Below are positions 35,437 through 43,392 of a stretch of DNA of 64,000 bases, one piece after another. Source of the DNA: G963556115 sp963667375 (GTDB lineage Bacteria; Planctomycetota; SZUA-567); contig OY763323.1 in the NCBI GenBank assembly GCA_963667375.1, positions 1,116,001 through 1,180,000 of the forward strand, in the 5' to 3' direction. The notes beneath the pieces were generated by a model that worked only from the letters and a program-made list of their open reading frames with translations, was not told the origin of the DNA and made no database searches. Within the stretch, counting starts at the first letter, position 1. Each line of letters begins with the position of its first letter. The translations under genes were made by a program, and so were the position numbers.

Positions 35437-36612
35437 TTAGAGATTAACCCAGGCGGAATTCTGTTGTGAACTTTCAACACATTTTTCAATAAATTTTACA
35501 CCTTGAGCTCCAGCCAGCGGTGTTGGAAAGTCAAGCTCTTGCTCTGTCGGTGTGTCCCCGTTTTTGCAGGCGGTAACTGCATTGATGAAGGTACTGTAGA
35601 TATTGGCAAAGGCTTCAAAATAGCCTTCAGGATGCCCTGAAGGTATGCGGATATATGATTCAGGGTGCGGATAGAATTGATCTCTGCCACGTGATAGTAT
35701 TTTTTTGGATTCACCTTTTTTTACCACTTCAAGATAATTTGGATTCTCCTGTCTCCAGGATATTGCACCCTCGGTGCCGTAGATCCGGAAACTCAGATCA
35801 TTGTCGTGCCCCCAGGCGATCTGTGAAGACCAGTATAGTCCTTTGGCTCCGCCTTTGTAATTCAGCATTATTGTGGCATTGTCATCAAGTTTTCTGCCTT
35901 CAACCATAATATCAAGTCTGGCTGCAAGGGATTCAATTTCAAGCCCGGTAACATATGAAATCATATTTTCAACATGACTGCCGATGTCACCGACACAGCA
36001 GGAAATTCCAGCCTGAGCCGGATCGGTACGCCACACCGCCTGTTTATTATCCGGATTGGATTCTGCAAATTCCGCCAGCCAGTCCTGAGGATATTCAGCA
36101 TTGATAAATCTGAGCTCACCGATTTCTCCTTCAGCGATCATCTTCTTTGCCTGCTTGACCGCAGGGTAGCCAGTGTATGTATAGGTTACACAGAACAGCA
36201 GATTTTTGCTTGCGGCAAGTTTTGAAAGCTCCATTGCCTCTTCATAATCTGTAGTTAAGGGTTTGTCGCAGACTACATTTATGCCATTTTCCAGAAAGGT
36301 TTTTGCAATCTGGAAATGTGATTTATTCGGTGTTACTATCGATACAAAGTCAATTCCGTCTTCTCGTGCAACCTCAGCCTCAGCCATTTCTTTGTAATCT
36401 CTGTAGAGTCTGTCCTCTGTGATACCAAGACCGGTCCCGGTTTTCAGGGTCTTCTCATATGACTGGGAAAAAGCACCGGCAATAATTAGGGCTTTATTGT
36501 CAAGACCAATAGCTTTGCGGTGAACCTCACCGATAAAGGCACCAATTCCTCCGCCGACCATGCCGTAGCTGATAATATCCGAAACGTTATCTCCTTTTCC
36601 CCCTTTGATCAT
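35437..36612 (-). CDS. Gfo/Idh/MocA-family oxidoreductase
   Basis: 391 aa. NAD(P)-binding Rossmann start GMVGGGIGAFIGEVHRKAIG, then FVSIVTPNKSHFQIAKTFLE, the family EKP-type motif as CDKPLTTDYEEA, and a C-terminal substrate domain with SCCVGDIGSHVENMISYVTG. Members oxidise inositols, glucose-type sugars or related compounds. GGAG lies upstream of the ATG. First gene of a five-gene catabolism and uptake operon in which the two enzymes precede the transporter. Confidence 0.92.
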   Translation of the reverse strand: MIKGGKGDNVSDIISYGMVGGGIGAFIGEVHRKAIGLDNKALIIAGAFSQSYEKTLKTGTGLGITEDRLYRDYKEMAEAEVAREDGIDFVSIVTPNKSHFQIAKTFLENGINVVCDKPLTTDYEEAMELSKLAASKNLLFCVTYTYTGYPAVKQAKKMIAEGEIGELRFINAEYPQDWLAEFAESNPDNKQAVWRTDPAQAGISCCVGDIGSHVENMISYVTGLEIESLAARLDIMVEGRKLDDNATIMLNYKGGAKGLYWSSQIAWGHDNDLSFRIYGTEGAISWRQENPNYLEVVKKGESKKILSRGRDQFYPHPESYIRIPSGHPEGYFEAFANIYSTFINAVTACKNGDTPTEQELDFPTPLAGAQGVKFIEKCVESSQQNSAWVNL

Positions 36613-37198
36613 AATAATCTCCTTTAAAGTTTATTTAGTATATGAGTTATGTTATGACTGTTTATAACTTAAATTCTTATGATTGGATATTTAATTATCT
36701 TTATAAATTAGAGTTAAAAAGATATATACTATATTCAGTCTATCACATAGCGTCGCTTAGGCAACCTGATGAATGAGTATTATCTTAAATGCTGTAGTGT
36801 AAAATGTGCTAGTATAAATGCGAAATAACAGACAATCTTGCAAATAATTCTAAGAAATGCAGAAATATAATAAGCAAAATTGTCAATATTAACTTATTGA
36901 TGATTGTAAGTATTATGTAAATTAAATTATAAAATATATATATCTGAAACAGGATCTTAATTTTTTGGGGTATCTGCGGAGGTGAGTTTTTTCGGGCAGT
37001 TTTAAAATGTGGTGTCAAAACATACTATGGGTATGAGTATGTTTTTATCCAATCGTATGATTTGGGCATATACTGCAGATGCTATACGTGAGAGGATATT
37101 TTTTTTTATTGCCTGTATTTATCAGAAAAATTATTGGTATAATGAAATAAAAAGAGTTTAATCGGTTTCAGGTAAAGTTATTAAGGAAGTAAAGTATC
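36613..37198. other. 586-bp AT-rich divergent gap
   Basis: Separates the sugar operon (minus) from crcB (plus). No convincing gene: the longest frame on minus (36809-37018) is low-complexity Ile/Leu/Lys. Visible items: inverted repeat AGCG-T-CGCT at 36749-36757, a possible LacI-type operator for the sugar operon; a hairpin at 37017-37046; a TATAAT at 37138-37143, 56 bp before crcB. I looked for a fluoride riboswitch upstream of crcB and did not find its conserved core. Confidence 0.45.
37017..37046. terminator. Orphan terminator-like hairpin
   Basis: 10-bp stem AAAACATACT (37017-37026) with AGTATGTTTT (37036-37045) and flanking T. No annotated gene reads into it on the plus strand. It suggests an unrecognised short transcript, or an operator. 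Confidence 0.4.
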
Positions 37199-37576
37199 AT
37201 GTTCTGGAATATTATTTCGGTTGCTGCAGGCGGAAGCCTTGGGGCTCTTTCAAGATTCGGTATCGGTAAGGTTATTGAGGAAAATGCCGGGTTGAGTGCG
37301 ACCTGGTCGGTTATCGCTGCAAATTTAATCGGTTGTTTTCTGTTTGGAATACTCTTTGAAATTACGCTCAAGGATGGCTTTATCGGCAGTAATTATCGCC
37401 CGTTCCTGCTCAGCGGGTTTCTAGGTTCGCTTACAACGTTCTCCACTTTTACTCATCACAGCTTTACCATGATGCGGGCAGGTGACTGGCTCAGTGCCGG
37501 GGGTAATATTATTTTTCAGGTATCGGCAGGATTATTTCTTGTCTGGCTGGGCAGCAGAATTGTAGAAGGGGTGTAA
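37199..37576 (+). CDS. crcB: Fluoride channel CrcB/FluC
   Basis: Exports fluoride through a dual-topology dimer. 125 aa, four membrane helices. Conserved GGSLGALSRFGIG (N-terminus), ANLIGCFLFGIL (pore Asn 42) and GFLGSLTTFSTFTHHSF (central Na+ and phenylalanine-box region, Phe 81 and Phe 84). AAGGAAG precedes the ATG. The next gene starts 3 nt after its stop. A single copy is seen, so a homodimer is expected. Confidence 0.95.
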   Translation: MFWNIISVAAGGSLGALSRFGIGKVIEENAGLSATWSVIAANLIGCFLFGILFEITLKDGFIGSNYRPFLLSGFLGSLTTFSTFTHHSFTMMRAGDWLSAGGNIIFQVSAGLFLVWLGSRIVEGV

Positions 37577-37579
37577 GCT

Positions 37580-38602
37580 GTGGGGCAACGGATTCTGATT
37601 ACCAGACTTAGTGCGCTGGGTGATACGGTACTGACTCTGCCACTGCTTTTTACTATACGTAAAGCATTTCCTGATGCTTATATTGGCTGGGTGGTGGAAG
37701 AAAAATCCGCATCGCTGCTCAAGGATATTAAAGATATTGACCGCTTGCATATTCTGCAGATGCGGGAAAAGAAATTAGCGGGGTATTACCGGCTTGGTCG
37801 TGAAATAAGCCGGGAAAAATACGAGTATGTACTGGATGCTCAGGGGTTGAGTAAATCTGCATTAATTGGTTTTTTTGCCGGCATAAAGCAGCGGATCGGC
37901 TTTGCCAGAGCACCATTGGAATCCCGTGAAATCGCGCCTTTGCTCTATACCCGTAAAGTTTCTCCTCCAGTGCAGTTGACGCATATAGCGCTGCGGACTC
38001 AGTATCTGGCTCAGGAGCTTGGTATATATCCTCCTTATGCTATTGAGAAGAAGCTGCCTCTGGCTCCTGAAGCTCTCAGCAGTATGGCGGAGTGGTGGTC
38101 CAGACACGAGCTTGGAGAAAAGGTTCTGGTCTGTGGGGTTGGTACCAGCTGGGTCACAAAGATCTGGCCGGTTGAGCATATGAAGAGCATTATCGATCTG
38201 GCCCGGGATTGTGATTATAAAATTGTATTGACCTGGGGACCTGATGAAAAAGAAAAGCTTCCGTCCTGGCGTGAAATTCTGGGAAATGATGTCATCTGGT
38301 CACCTGAAACCAGATCGGTCTCGGAGTTGGCGGCACTTATAAGTCTGGGTGGGTGTTATGCCGGCCCTGACAGTGCACCGTTGCATATTGCCTGGATGCT
38401 GGGTAAGCCTACATTCAGCTGGTTTGGTCCTAGCTGCTCCAAACGCGGTGCTCCTCCCGGTGAATTGTCAGTGCATGTAGTCGCTCATCCTCCTACCAGA
38501 AAACGGGAGGGTGAAATGATGTGGGGGCTGCAGCCGGAGACTGTCGCACCGCGTTTCAATGACTGGCTGGGAAGTGTCAGTGAGAATATGTTCGGCAAGT
38601 GA
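37580..38602 (+). CDS. GT9-family heptosyltransferase-like glycosyltransferase
   Basis: 340 aa. N-terminal ILITRLSALGDTVLTLPLLF is the GT9 motif with the conserved Asp. C-terminal YAGPDSAPLHIAWMLGKPTF is the nucleotide-sugar site with the Asp-Ser-x-Pro-x-His pattern. Members add heptose or other sugars from ADP- or UDP-sugars to LPS core at the inner-membrane face. Starts with GTG at 37580, 3 nt after the crcB stop, with AGAAGGGG in the crcB end as ribosome-binding site. Acceptor and sugar are unknown. Confidence 0.9.
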   Translation: MGQRILITRLSALGDTVLTLPLLFTIRKAFPDAYIGWVVEEKSASLLKDIKDIDRLHILQMREKKLAGYYRLGREISREKYEYVLDAQGLSKSALIGFFAGIKQRIGFARAPLESREIAPLLYTRKVSPPVQLTHIALRTQYLAQELGIYPPYAIEKKLPLAPEALSSMAEWWSRHELGEKVLVCGVGTSWVTKIWPVEHMKSIIDLARDCDYKIVLTWGPDEKEKLPSWREILGNDVIWSPETRSVSELAALISLGGCYAGPDSAPLHIAWMLGKPTFSWFGPSCSKRGAPPGELSVHVVAHPPTRKREGEMMWGLQPETVAPRFNDWLGSVSENMFGK

Positions 38603-38990
38603 ATGGTTTAATCGGTTGTGTAGTGTTGTGTTTAAATGTCTCGGTGTCATCTCTTTTGCTTAAAATCATGGTGATTTCAGCAGTCTATTGTTGTTATATC
38701 GATATACATAGGGTTGGTAACTATCTGTGGTATTCTGCTGGCAGGAACTGGTATGCTGTTGGCGGCTAATTATTCGTATAATGGTATCCGGGTGATAGCG
38801 GGTTGAATATTGCAGCAGCCGTTTTTTTAGTTCTGGAAGCTGCCGGGTAGTGTAACGGTAAGACCGTAATTTTAGAATAAGAATAAATAATTAAGTTAAT
38901 TTGACTTAAATCAATGGGTTCTGGTATTGATTTATGATATTATACCTATAAAGATAGTGCTTATTTTATCATGGTTTAGGAGGAAATATT
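38603..38990. other. 388-bp gap upstream of ldhA
   Basis: No supported gene. A roughly 43-codon open frame around 38679-38806 encodes a hydrophobic stretch (SIYIGLVTICGILLAG) ending in AGTGMLLAANYSYNG, but no start with a Shine-Dalgarno is visible. It may be a decayed membrane-protein remnant or chance. The last 100 bp are AT-rich and should hold the ldhA promoter. Confidence 0.35.
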
Positions 38991-40040
38991 ATGAAAATGA
39001 TAATGTTCAATACAAAGAAATATGATAAGGAATCCTTTGATAAGGTATTACAGGGATCAAAGCACAGCATCAAGTATGTTGAGTCAAAATTAAGTATTGA
39101 GACCGTGCAACTGGCAAATGGATATGACTGTGCCTGTATCTTTGTGAATGATATAGCGGATGAGAAGGTAATAAAAGAACTGGCGGCAGGGGGAACCAAG
39201 TTTATTGCTCTGCGCTGTGCCGGTTTTAATAATGTGGACCTGCATGCAGCTAGAAAATATGGTGTCTGTGTTGCCAGAGTGCCTGAGTATTCACCCTATG
39301 GTGTGGCTGAACATGCGATTGCACTCATGATGGCTCTCAACCGTAAAATTCACCGGGCTCATAACCGGGTACGAGAGGGAAATTTTGCGCTTACCGGTCT
39401 TTTGGGCTTTGATATTCATGGTAAGACCGCCGGGGTTATCGGTACTGGTAAGATCGGACGGATTGCTGCGGGTATTCTTGGTAACGGCTTTGGCTGTAAA
39501 GTGTTGGCATATGATAAGTATCCTGATGAGCAGCTCAGTAAGAGCGGGGTAGAGTATGTCGAACTGTCGGAACTTCTTGGCAAGAGTGATATCCTGACAC
39601 TCCATTGTCCGTTAAATCCGGAGACTCATTATATTATTAATGCCGAATCGATTAACCTGCTCAAACCCGGAGCAATGATTATCAATACCAGTAGAGGCGG
39701 TTTGATAGACACTATAGCTGTAATTGAGGGTCTTAAAAGCGGTAAGGTGGGCTCTCTGGGAATTGATGTCTATGAGGAAGAGGGTGATCTGTTTTTTGAG
39801 GATCTTTCCGGTGATGTTATTCAGGATGATGTCTTTGCCAGGCTGCTGACATTTCCTAATGTGCTGATAACCGGGCATCAGGCGTATTATACCCGTGAAG
39901 CGATAGTCAATATTGCTCAGACAACTATAGGCAATATGACCGAATATGAAGATAACAATACCTGTGCAAATGCGGTCTTTTGTGACCGTATAAGGACTTC
40001 GGCCTCAGGCAGAATAATACCGCAGGGTCCTGAAAATTAA
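38991..40040 (+). CDS. ldhA: D-lactate dehydrogenase (LdhA-type 2-hydroxyacid dehydrogenase)
   Basis: Reduces pyruvate to D-lactate with NADH. 349 aa. Catalytic set: Arg in NTSRGGLID, Glu in GIDVYEEEGD, His in TGHQAYYTREA. NAD site GVIGTGKIGR. EYSPYGVAEHAIALMMALNR and the FFEDLSGDVIQDDVFARLL segment are typical of fermentative LdhA and not of other 2-hydroxyacid dehydrogenases. A strong AGGAGG precedes the ATG and a strong terminator follows, so it is monocistronic. With the Fe-ADH it points to fermentative metabolism. Confidence 0.92.
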   Translation: MKMIMFNTKKYDKESFDKVLQGSKHSIKYVESKLSIETVQLANGYDCACIFVNDIADEKVIKELAAGGTKFIALRCAGFNNVDLHAARKYGVCVARVPEYSPYGVAEHAIALMMALNRKIHRAHNRVREGNFALTGLLGFDIHGKTAGVIGTGKIGRIAAGILGNGFGCKVLAYDKYPDEQLSKSGVEYVELSELLGKSDILTLHCPLNPETHYIINAESINLLKPGAMIINTSRGGLIDTIAVIEGLKSGKVGSLGIDVYEEEGDLFFEDLSGDVIQDDVFARLLTFPNVLITGHQAYYTREAIVNIAQTTIGNMTEYEDNNTCANAVFCDRIRTSASGRIIPQGPEN

Positions 40041-40064
40041 TATAAATTTTTAGTTTTGCATATT

Positions 40065-40098
40065 AGTGGGTGAGCCGTATGGCTCACCCACTTTTTTT
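40065..40098 (+). terminator. Terminator of ldhA
   Basis: Perfect 12-bp stem AGTGGGTGAGCC (40065-40076) with GGCTCACCCACT (40081-40092), GTAT loop, then T-run to 40098. Confidence 0.95.
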
Positions 40099-40114
40099 GA
40101 TATTCTATCTATAA

Positions 40115-40146
40115 TTGATATCAAAAAGTCAATTATTGATATCAAT
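40115..40146 (+). promoter_or_regulatory. Tandem palindromic sites, probable enhancer sites
   Basis: Two copies of the perfect palindrome TTGATATCAA at 40115-40124 and 40136-40145 (the second extended to ATTGATATCAAT). Centres are 21 bp apart, two helical turns, so both face the same side of DNA. They lie about 75-105 bp upstream of the -24/-12 element at 40217, the usual position for sigma-54 activator sites. A shorter TGATATCA core occurs at 19767-19774. Confidence 0.6.
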
Positions 40147-40216
40147 TATAATTAAGGGTAATTGATGATTATTTTTAACATGTTTATATCAAATAAGTTA
40201 TGTTTGATTTGATTTT

Positions 40217-40231
40217 TGGCACACTTCTTGA
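40217..40231 (+). promoter_or_regulatory. Probable sigma-54 promoter of the two small-protein genes
   Basis: TGGCAC-N5-TTGA: the -24 half is a perfect consensus TGGCAC (40217-40222) and the -12 half is TTGA instead of TTGC (40228-40231); the GG-to-G spacing is right. Predicted start about 40242, some 43 bp before the ATG at 40285. A FleS/FlrB-type kinase in this window shows that sigma-54 signalling is likely in this organism. Confidence 0.6.
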
Positions 40232-40284
40232 TTATTATGATAGCATAGAAGTTTGTTTATGGAATAACCGATTAGGAGAGTCCG

Positions 40285-40431
40285 ATGAAGCAGATCAATA
40301 TGCAGAATATTTCGAGATTGCGCAGTAATTATATTAAGCGACTGTCAGAAAGTGATATCGATTATGAATTACCTTTTATGATGCTGGTGGTGGTTTTTTC
40401 CGTTTTGCTGATGCTGGCGGTTACAATATAG
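40285..40431 (+). CDS. 48-aa single-pass membrane protein
   Basis: A short open frame, 48 codons plus TAG. The N-terminal half is basic and polar (MKQINMQNISRLRSNYIKRL), followed by an acidic turn (SESDIDYE) and then a C-terminal transmembrane helix (MMLVVVFSVLLMLAVTI) reaching the very end. AGGAGAG stands 4 nt before the ATG, one of the best ribosome-binding sites in the window. It lies 43 bp after the predicted sigma-54 start and 42 bp before a second small gene. Not recognised. The topology suggests a tail-anchored small membrane regulator, comparable in size only to proteins such as PspB. Confidence 0.7.
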   Translation: MKQINMQNISRLRSNYIKRLSESDIDYELPFMMLVVVFSVLLMLAVTI

Positions 40432-40473
40432 AATTTAAGTTTATGAGAATAACGAAAATAACAGGAGAAAGCT

Positions 40474-40761
40474 ATGTTTGCAAATAATAATGAAATTATC
40501 CGGCGGTTTAATGATAGTGCTATTGATGAGGTTCAGCGAGAAATAATACTGCAGGAGTATTATGATGAGATGGAGCGCAGTGAGGCCGGGTGCATGGAGA
40601 TTATAAATGCTGCGGATATAATGGTGGAGAACCCGGCGACTGACAGCTCTACTCTCGGTAGAATTAAGCGGATGAGTAATATTTTTTCTCAGGATGAACT
40701 TGATGATAAAATAGGGCTGTTGATTGATGTAATATTCAGCAGAGGGGCAGCTTCAGCCTGA
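40474..40761 (+). CDS. Small acidic protein in the sigma-54 small-protein operon
   Basis: 95 aa, acidic and helical: NNEIIRRFNDSAIDEVQREI, EYYDEMERSEAGCMEIINAA, then DSSTLGRIKRMSNIFSQDEL. No membrane segment or signal peptide. ACAGGAG with good spacing precedes the ATG. It follows the 48-aa membrane protein by 42 bp and probably shares its promoter. Not recognised; a cytosolic partner of the membrane protein is the simplest inference. Confidence 0.65.
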   Translation: MFANNNEIIRRFNDSAIDEVQREIILQEYYDEMERSEAGCMEIINAADIMVENPATDSSTLGRIKRMSNIFSQDELDDKIGLLIDVIFSRGAASA

Positions 40762-40801
40762 AATTCAGTATAGTCGCTGCATATTTAACGGCAGGAGTAT
40801 C

Positions 40802-41557
40802 TCAGAGGGTGATAATTCTGGGGCGGATACGATCAATATTCCAGGAACTGCTGCGGTATTTTTTGTTCAGTAGTTCGGCTGCAAGTCCGCTGAATGGCAG
40901 CGGCGGCTGAATAGTTTTCCAGTTACGTTGCGAAAACTCGGTATGGAGCTGTTCACTCAGTGTCTGCGGGGTAATTTCCGGGATAAGATCTGCCAGAGTG
41001 ATGCAGAAATCACGGTGTGAGCGCCCCAAACGGTAGTCCGGGACATCACTGGGAAAATTAAGATATTTTTCCAGCAGTTCCGGATCCAGGTTTATTAGAA
41101 TCGAGGTATGTACCACGAGGGCGGATTTTTTACGCAGTTGCGCGCAGCCGGCAATTTTTTTTGCCGTGCCGTTAATGGAGACGGTTATGTCGGAAATACC
41201 GGATACTCCGGCGGTTAAGGAATGCTTATGCAGAACACTCACCAGAGGTTCGGTATATCTGGTAAATGATTCCCGGATAGTCAGCGCTTCCGCGGCTGTT
41301 GTCAGTGGTGCAATAACTTCAAAACAGAGAACTCCGGGGTTGAGTATGACTGCACCGCCGCCAGATTGTCTGCGGATAATTCTAACCTTATCTTCTCTGA
41401 TATTCGGCAGGTTCAGTTCTACTTCAGCTTGCTGCGAGATACCCAGAGCGGTGGCGGTATGTGGTTCCTGCCAGATCATAACGAGTGGTTCGCTTACTCC
41501 TGAAATCGCCAATGATTCAGTATAAGCCTGCGCTTCTTCAGTAGTTAGTGTAATCAT
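40802..41557 (-). CDS. Lipoate/octanoate-protein ligase family (BPL/LPL)
   Basis: 251 aa from the ATG at 41557, which has GGAG 7 nt upstream. Conserved BPL_LplA_LipB motifs: RRQSGGGAVILNPGVLCFEV (ligand-binding loop) and the later AKKIAGCAQLRKKSALVVHT, with the usual Lys-x-x-Gly-x-Ala-Gln and His. Such enzymes attach lipoate or octanoate to 2-oxoacid dehydrogenases or GcvH. LplA, LipM or LipL activity cannot be told apart from sequence alone. Convergent with the small acidic-protein gene, 40 bp apart. Confidence 0.85.
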   Translation of the reverse strand: MITLTTEEAQAYTESLAISGVSEPLVMIWQEPHTATALGISQQAEVELNLPNIREDKVRIIRRQSGGGAVILNPGVLCFEVIAPLTTAAEALTIRESFTRYTEPLVSVLHKHSLTAGVSGISDITVSINGTAKKIAGCAQLRKKSALVVHTSILINLDPELLEKYLNFPSDVPDYRLGRSHRDFCITLADLIPEITPQTLSEQLHTEFSQRNWKTIQPPLPFSGLAAELLNKKYRSSSWNIDRIRPRIITL

Positions 41558-41663
41558 GCTGTACTCCGGATAAATAAAATGGTAAGGAATAATTCTAGTT
41601 ATAAGTATTTGGTATGCCAAGAAAAAAACCGGGTATAATTATCATTGCTTGACTTTGGGGTGA

Positions 41664-41683
41664 TTTTGGCATAAAGTATAATT
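41664..41683 (+). promoter_or_regulatory. 20-bp intergenic motif, copy 2 of 2
   Basis: TTTTGGCATAAAGTATAATT, identical to 15534-15553 except one base. It contains TATAAT at its 3' end; a weak -35 (TTGGGG) lies 16 bp upstream of it. It is 74 bp before the start of the membrane-protein gene at 41757. Confidence 0.45.
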
Positions 41684-41756
41684 GGTTGAATAATCATTTG
41701 CTCTGGTTATTCACGTGAGGTATTTTTCTTACTTTCAGATAATATGGAAGAACGGT

Positions 41757-42416
41757 GTGAAGAAGCGCAAAGCGGAATTATATGAGATTCTGTCAAATAA
41801 TACGATCAATGAAAATCATGAATACACTCCGGACGAGAGCGGTCTGAATAACCGGCAGTATAAAGGGTTTTCAAGAAACCGCACCGGCAAGGAGATTGTT
41901 TTTTCGCTGGATGGGGCATTTGTAATCTTTGTTATAGTTCTTCTGCTTATCGGGACGGCATTTTATCTGGGGTATCAGAAGGGTGCCGCCGAAACGAAAG
42001 CTTCATTTGTGCGGGATGTTCATCCAGATGATACACTGAGTGCGGGAAAATTAAAGCTTGTCAATGAGTATAACCCGCCTGCCGGCAGTATCGAGGTTCC
42101 AAAGGACAAGTATTCGCTAAAGCTTATTTCGCTGAAACACAGTGACGAGAATTACCGGAAACTGGTGGATTTGAAGAACAGAATACTTGGTAATGCGCTG
42201 GTTGCCAGCAGTAAGCTGCATATTTTTATATTTGACCGCGGTACTGGTGGCGTGTATTCTCTGGCGATTGGACTCTTTGATAAAACTGATGATGAGATGC
42301 TGGTTACGATGAAGGAATACTTCAAAACTTTTTCATTTGATGGTAAAAACCCGGTTTTTAAAAATTATTCTACTGAACGGGTGGAAGATCTTGGTGAAGC
42401 AAAGGTTGATAATTAA
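41757..42416 (+). CDS. Single-pass membrane protein with possible SPOR-like C-terminal domain
   Basis: About 219 aa from GTG 41757 (GGAAG 6 nt upstream; the frame is open from GTG 41715). A basic cytosolic N-terminus of about 50 residues, one transmembrane helix (AFVIFVIVLLLIGTAFYLGY), then an extracytoplasmic domain with YSLKLISLKHSDENYRKLVD, strand-helix alternation and a late IFDRGTGGVYSLAIGLF. This layout resembles division or envelope proteins with a SPOR-like domain, but the similarity is too weak to name. It lies 54 bp before the DUF89-like gene. Confidence 0.6.
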   Translation: MKKRKAELYEILSNNTINENHEYTPDESGLNNRQYKGFSRNRTGKEIVFSLDGAFVIFVIVLLLIGTAFYLGYQKGAAETKASFVRDVHPDDTLSAGKLKLVNEYNPPAGSIEVPKDKYSLKLISLKHSDENYRKLVDLKNRILGNALVASSKLHIFIFDRGTGGVYSLAIGLFDKTDDEMLVTMKEYFKTFSFDGKNPVFKNYSTERVEDLGEAKVDN

Positions 42417-42470
42417 CTTTTATAGTGTATACTTATTATTATTGAAATAACCATGTGAATAGTATTTATT

Positions 42471-43346
42471 ATGAAACAAATACCATACTGCGTGCCTGAA
42501 ATAATTGAGGCGGTTCTATGTACCGCCAAAAATGTCTCTGAAGAGATATTTATTCATAAAAAGGTACTGAATACCGTGATTGATAAGATCGCCAGTCTGG
42601 AAGAACTGGGGGATTCGCCGTATGAACTTATGCGGATATGCCTGCGGGCTGCGTATAAAGCTCTGGGAGCTAAAGATCCGTATGAAGAGCAGAAAGACTA
42701 TTTTACAGCCGAGGTTTTACAGCTGCAGCATTATTTTGATGAGTATTCTGCAACTTTCACCGATGAGCTGGAAGCCAGGATTAATATTGCGGCGGCACTC
42801 AATTACAAGGGATTTTGTTCCTGTCTGCATAATGGACGCAGTATTGAAAAAAGGGTTAAACGCCTGCTCGAATCCGAGCCTATAGCGAAAGATGATATTG
42901 CCGAATTTCAGCGAGTAATAAAAAACGCGGAAACTATAATTTATATCGCCGCTTCCGCCGGTGAGATTGCTGCTGATAAAGAGCTGGTGCGTTTGCTTGC
43001 CGCTGATTATGAGGTTATTGTTGCTGTTGCCCCGCAGCCTATATTATATCGGGCAACAATGGAGGATGCGGATAAAGCGGGCATCAATAAGTATGCCGAT
43101 CTGGTAGATCCCGGTGTGGATATGTATGGGATAAATCTGGAGAAAGCTTCGAGTGAATTTCGTGAAATATTTAAAAAGAGTGATGTTGTTATTATCAAGG
43201 GAGGGGTCAATTCCAAGACTCTCAGCAGTTGCGGCAGAGATTATTTTATAATCGGTTCCGGGTATGTGGCTCAGGATGGCGATGATGCGGAATTCTGCAG
43301 CGAATCAACAATAATCAGAAAATATCTTAAGTATATAGAACCATGA
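42471..43346 (+). CDS. DUF89/ARMT1-like protein with degenerate active site
   Basis: 291 aa. The helical N-terminal half with ELGDSPYELMRICLRAAYKA and LGAKDPYEEQKDYFTAEVLQ is DUF89-like (damage-control phosphatases for sugar phosphates and related compounds). The C-terminal Rossmann-like half should carry the metal-binding Asp-Asn followed by x-Gly-Glu; here the segment reads IAASAGEIAADKEL, so Ala 161 and Ser 162 replace Asp and Asn. The later KG-x-GN-x-E motif reads KGGVNSKTL. It is therefore likely catalytically altered or inactive. Upstream neighbour is a membrane protein with an unclear link. A terminator follows. Confidence 0.65.
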   Translation: MKQIPYCVPEIIEAVLCTAKNVSEEIFIHKKVLNTVIDKIASLEELGDSPYELMRICLRAAYKALGAKDPYEEQKDYFTAEVLQLQHYFDEYSATFTDELEARINIAAALNYKGFCSCLHNGRSIEKRVKRLLESEPIAKDDIAEFQRVIKNAETIIYIAASAGEIAADKELVRLLAADYEVIVAVAPQPILYRATMEDADKAGINKYADLVDPGVDMYGINLEKASSEFREIFKKSDVVIIKGGVNSKTLSSCGRDYFIIGSGYVAQDGDDAEFCSESTIIRKYLKYIEP

Positions 43347-43392
43347 GTTGACATATGGTTTTTTTTTCGTATAATTCGAAATACTATCTGCT

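Noticed and set aside
36809..37018. A 69-codon minus-strand frame rich in Ile, Leu and Lys
   Set aside because: AT-rich low-complexity frame, no ribosome-binding site, overlaps a hairpin.
37081..37198. Possible fluoride riboswitch before crcB
   Set aside because: The conserved GG-x-GATGG and CTGAT elements were not found by eye.
38668..38769. A 33-codon ATG frame and an overlapping hydrophobic frame upstream of ldhA
   Set aside because: No Shine-Dalgarno, no start codon for the hydrophobic frame and no terminator; noted only in the gap entry.
41757..42416. Calling the membrane protein a firm SPOR-domain protein
   Set aside because: Only a loose strand-helix pattern; no conserved SPOR residues could be shown.
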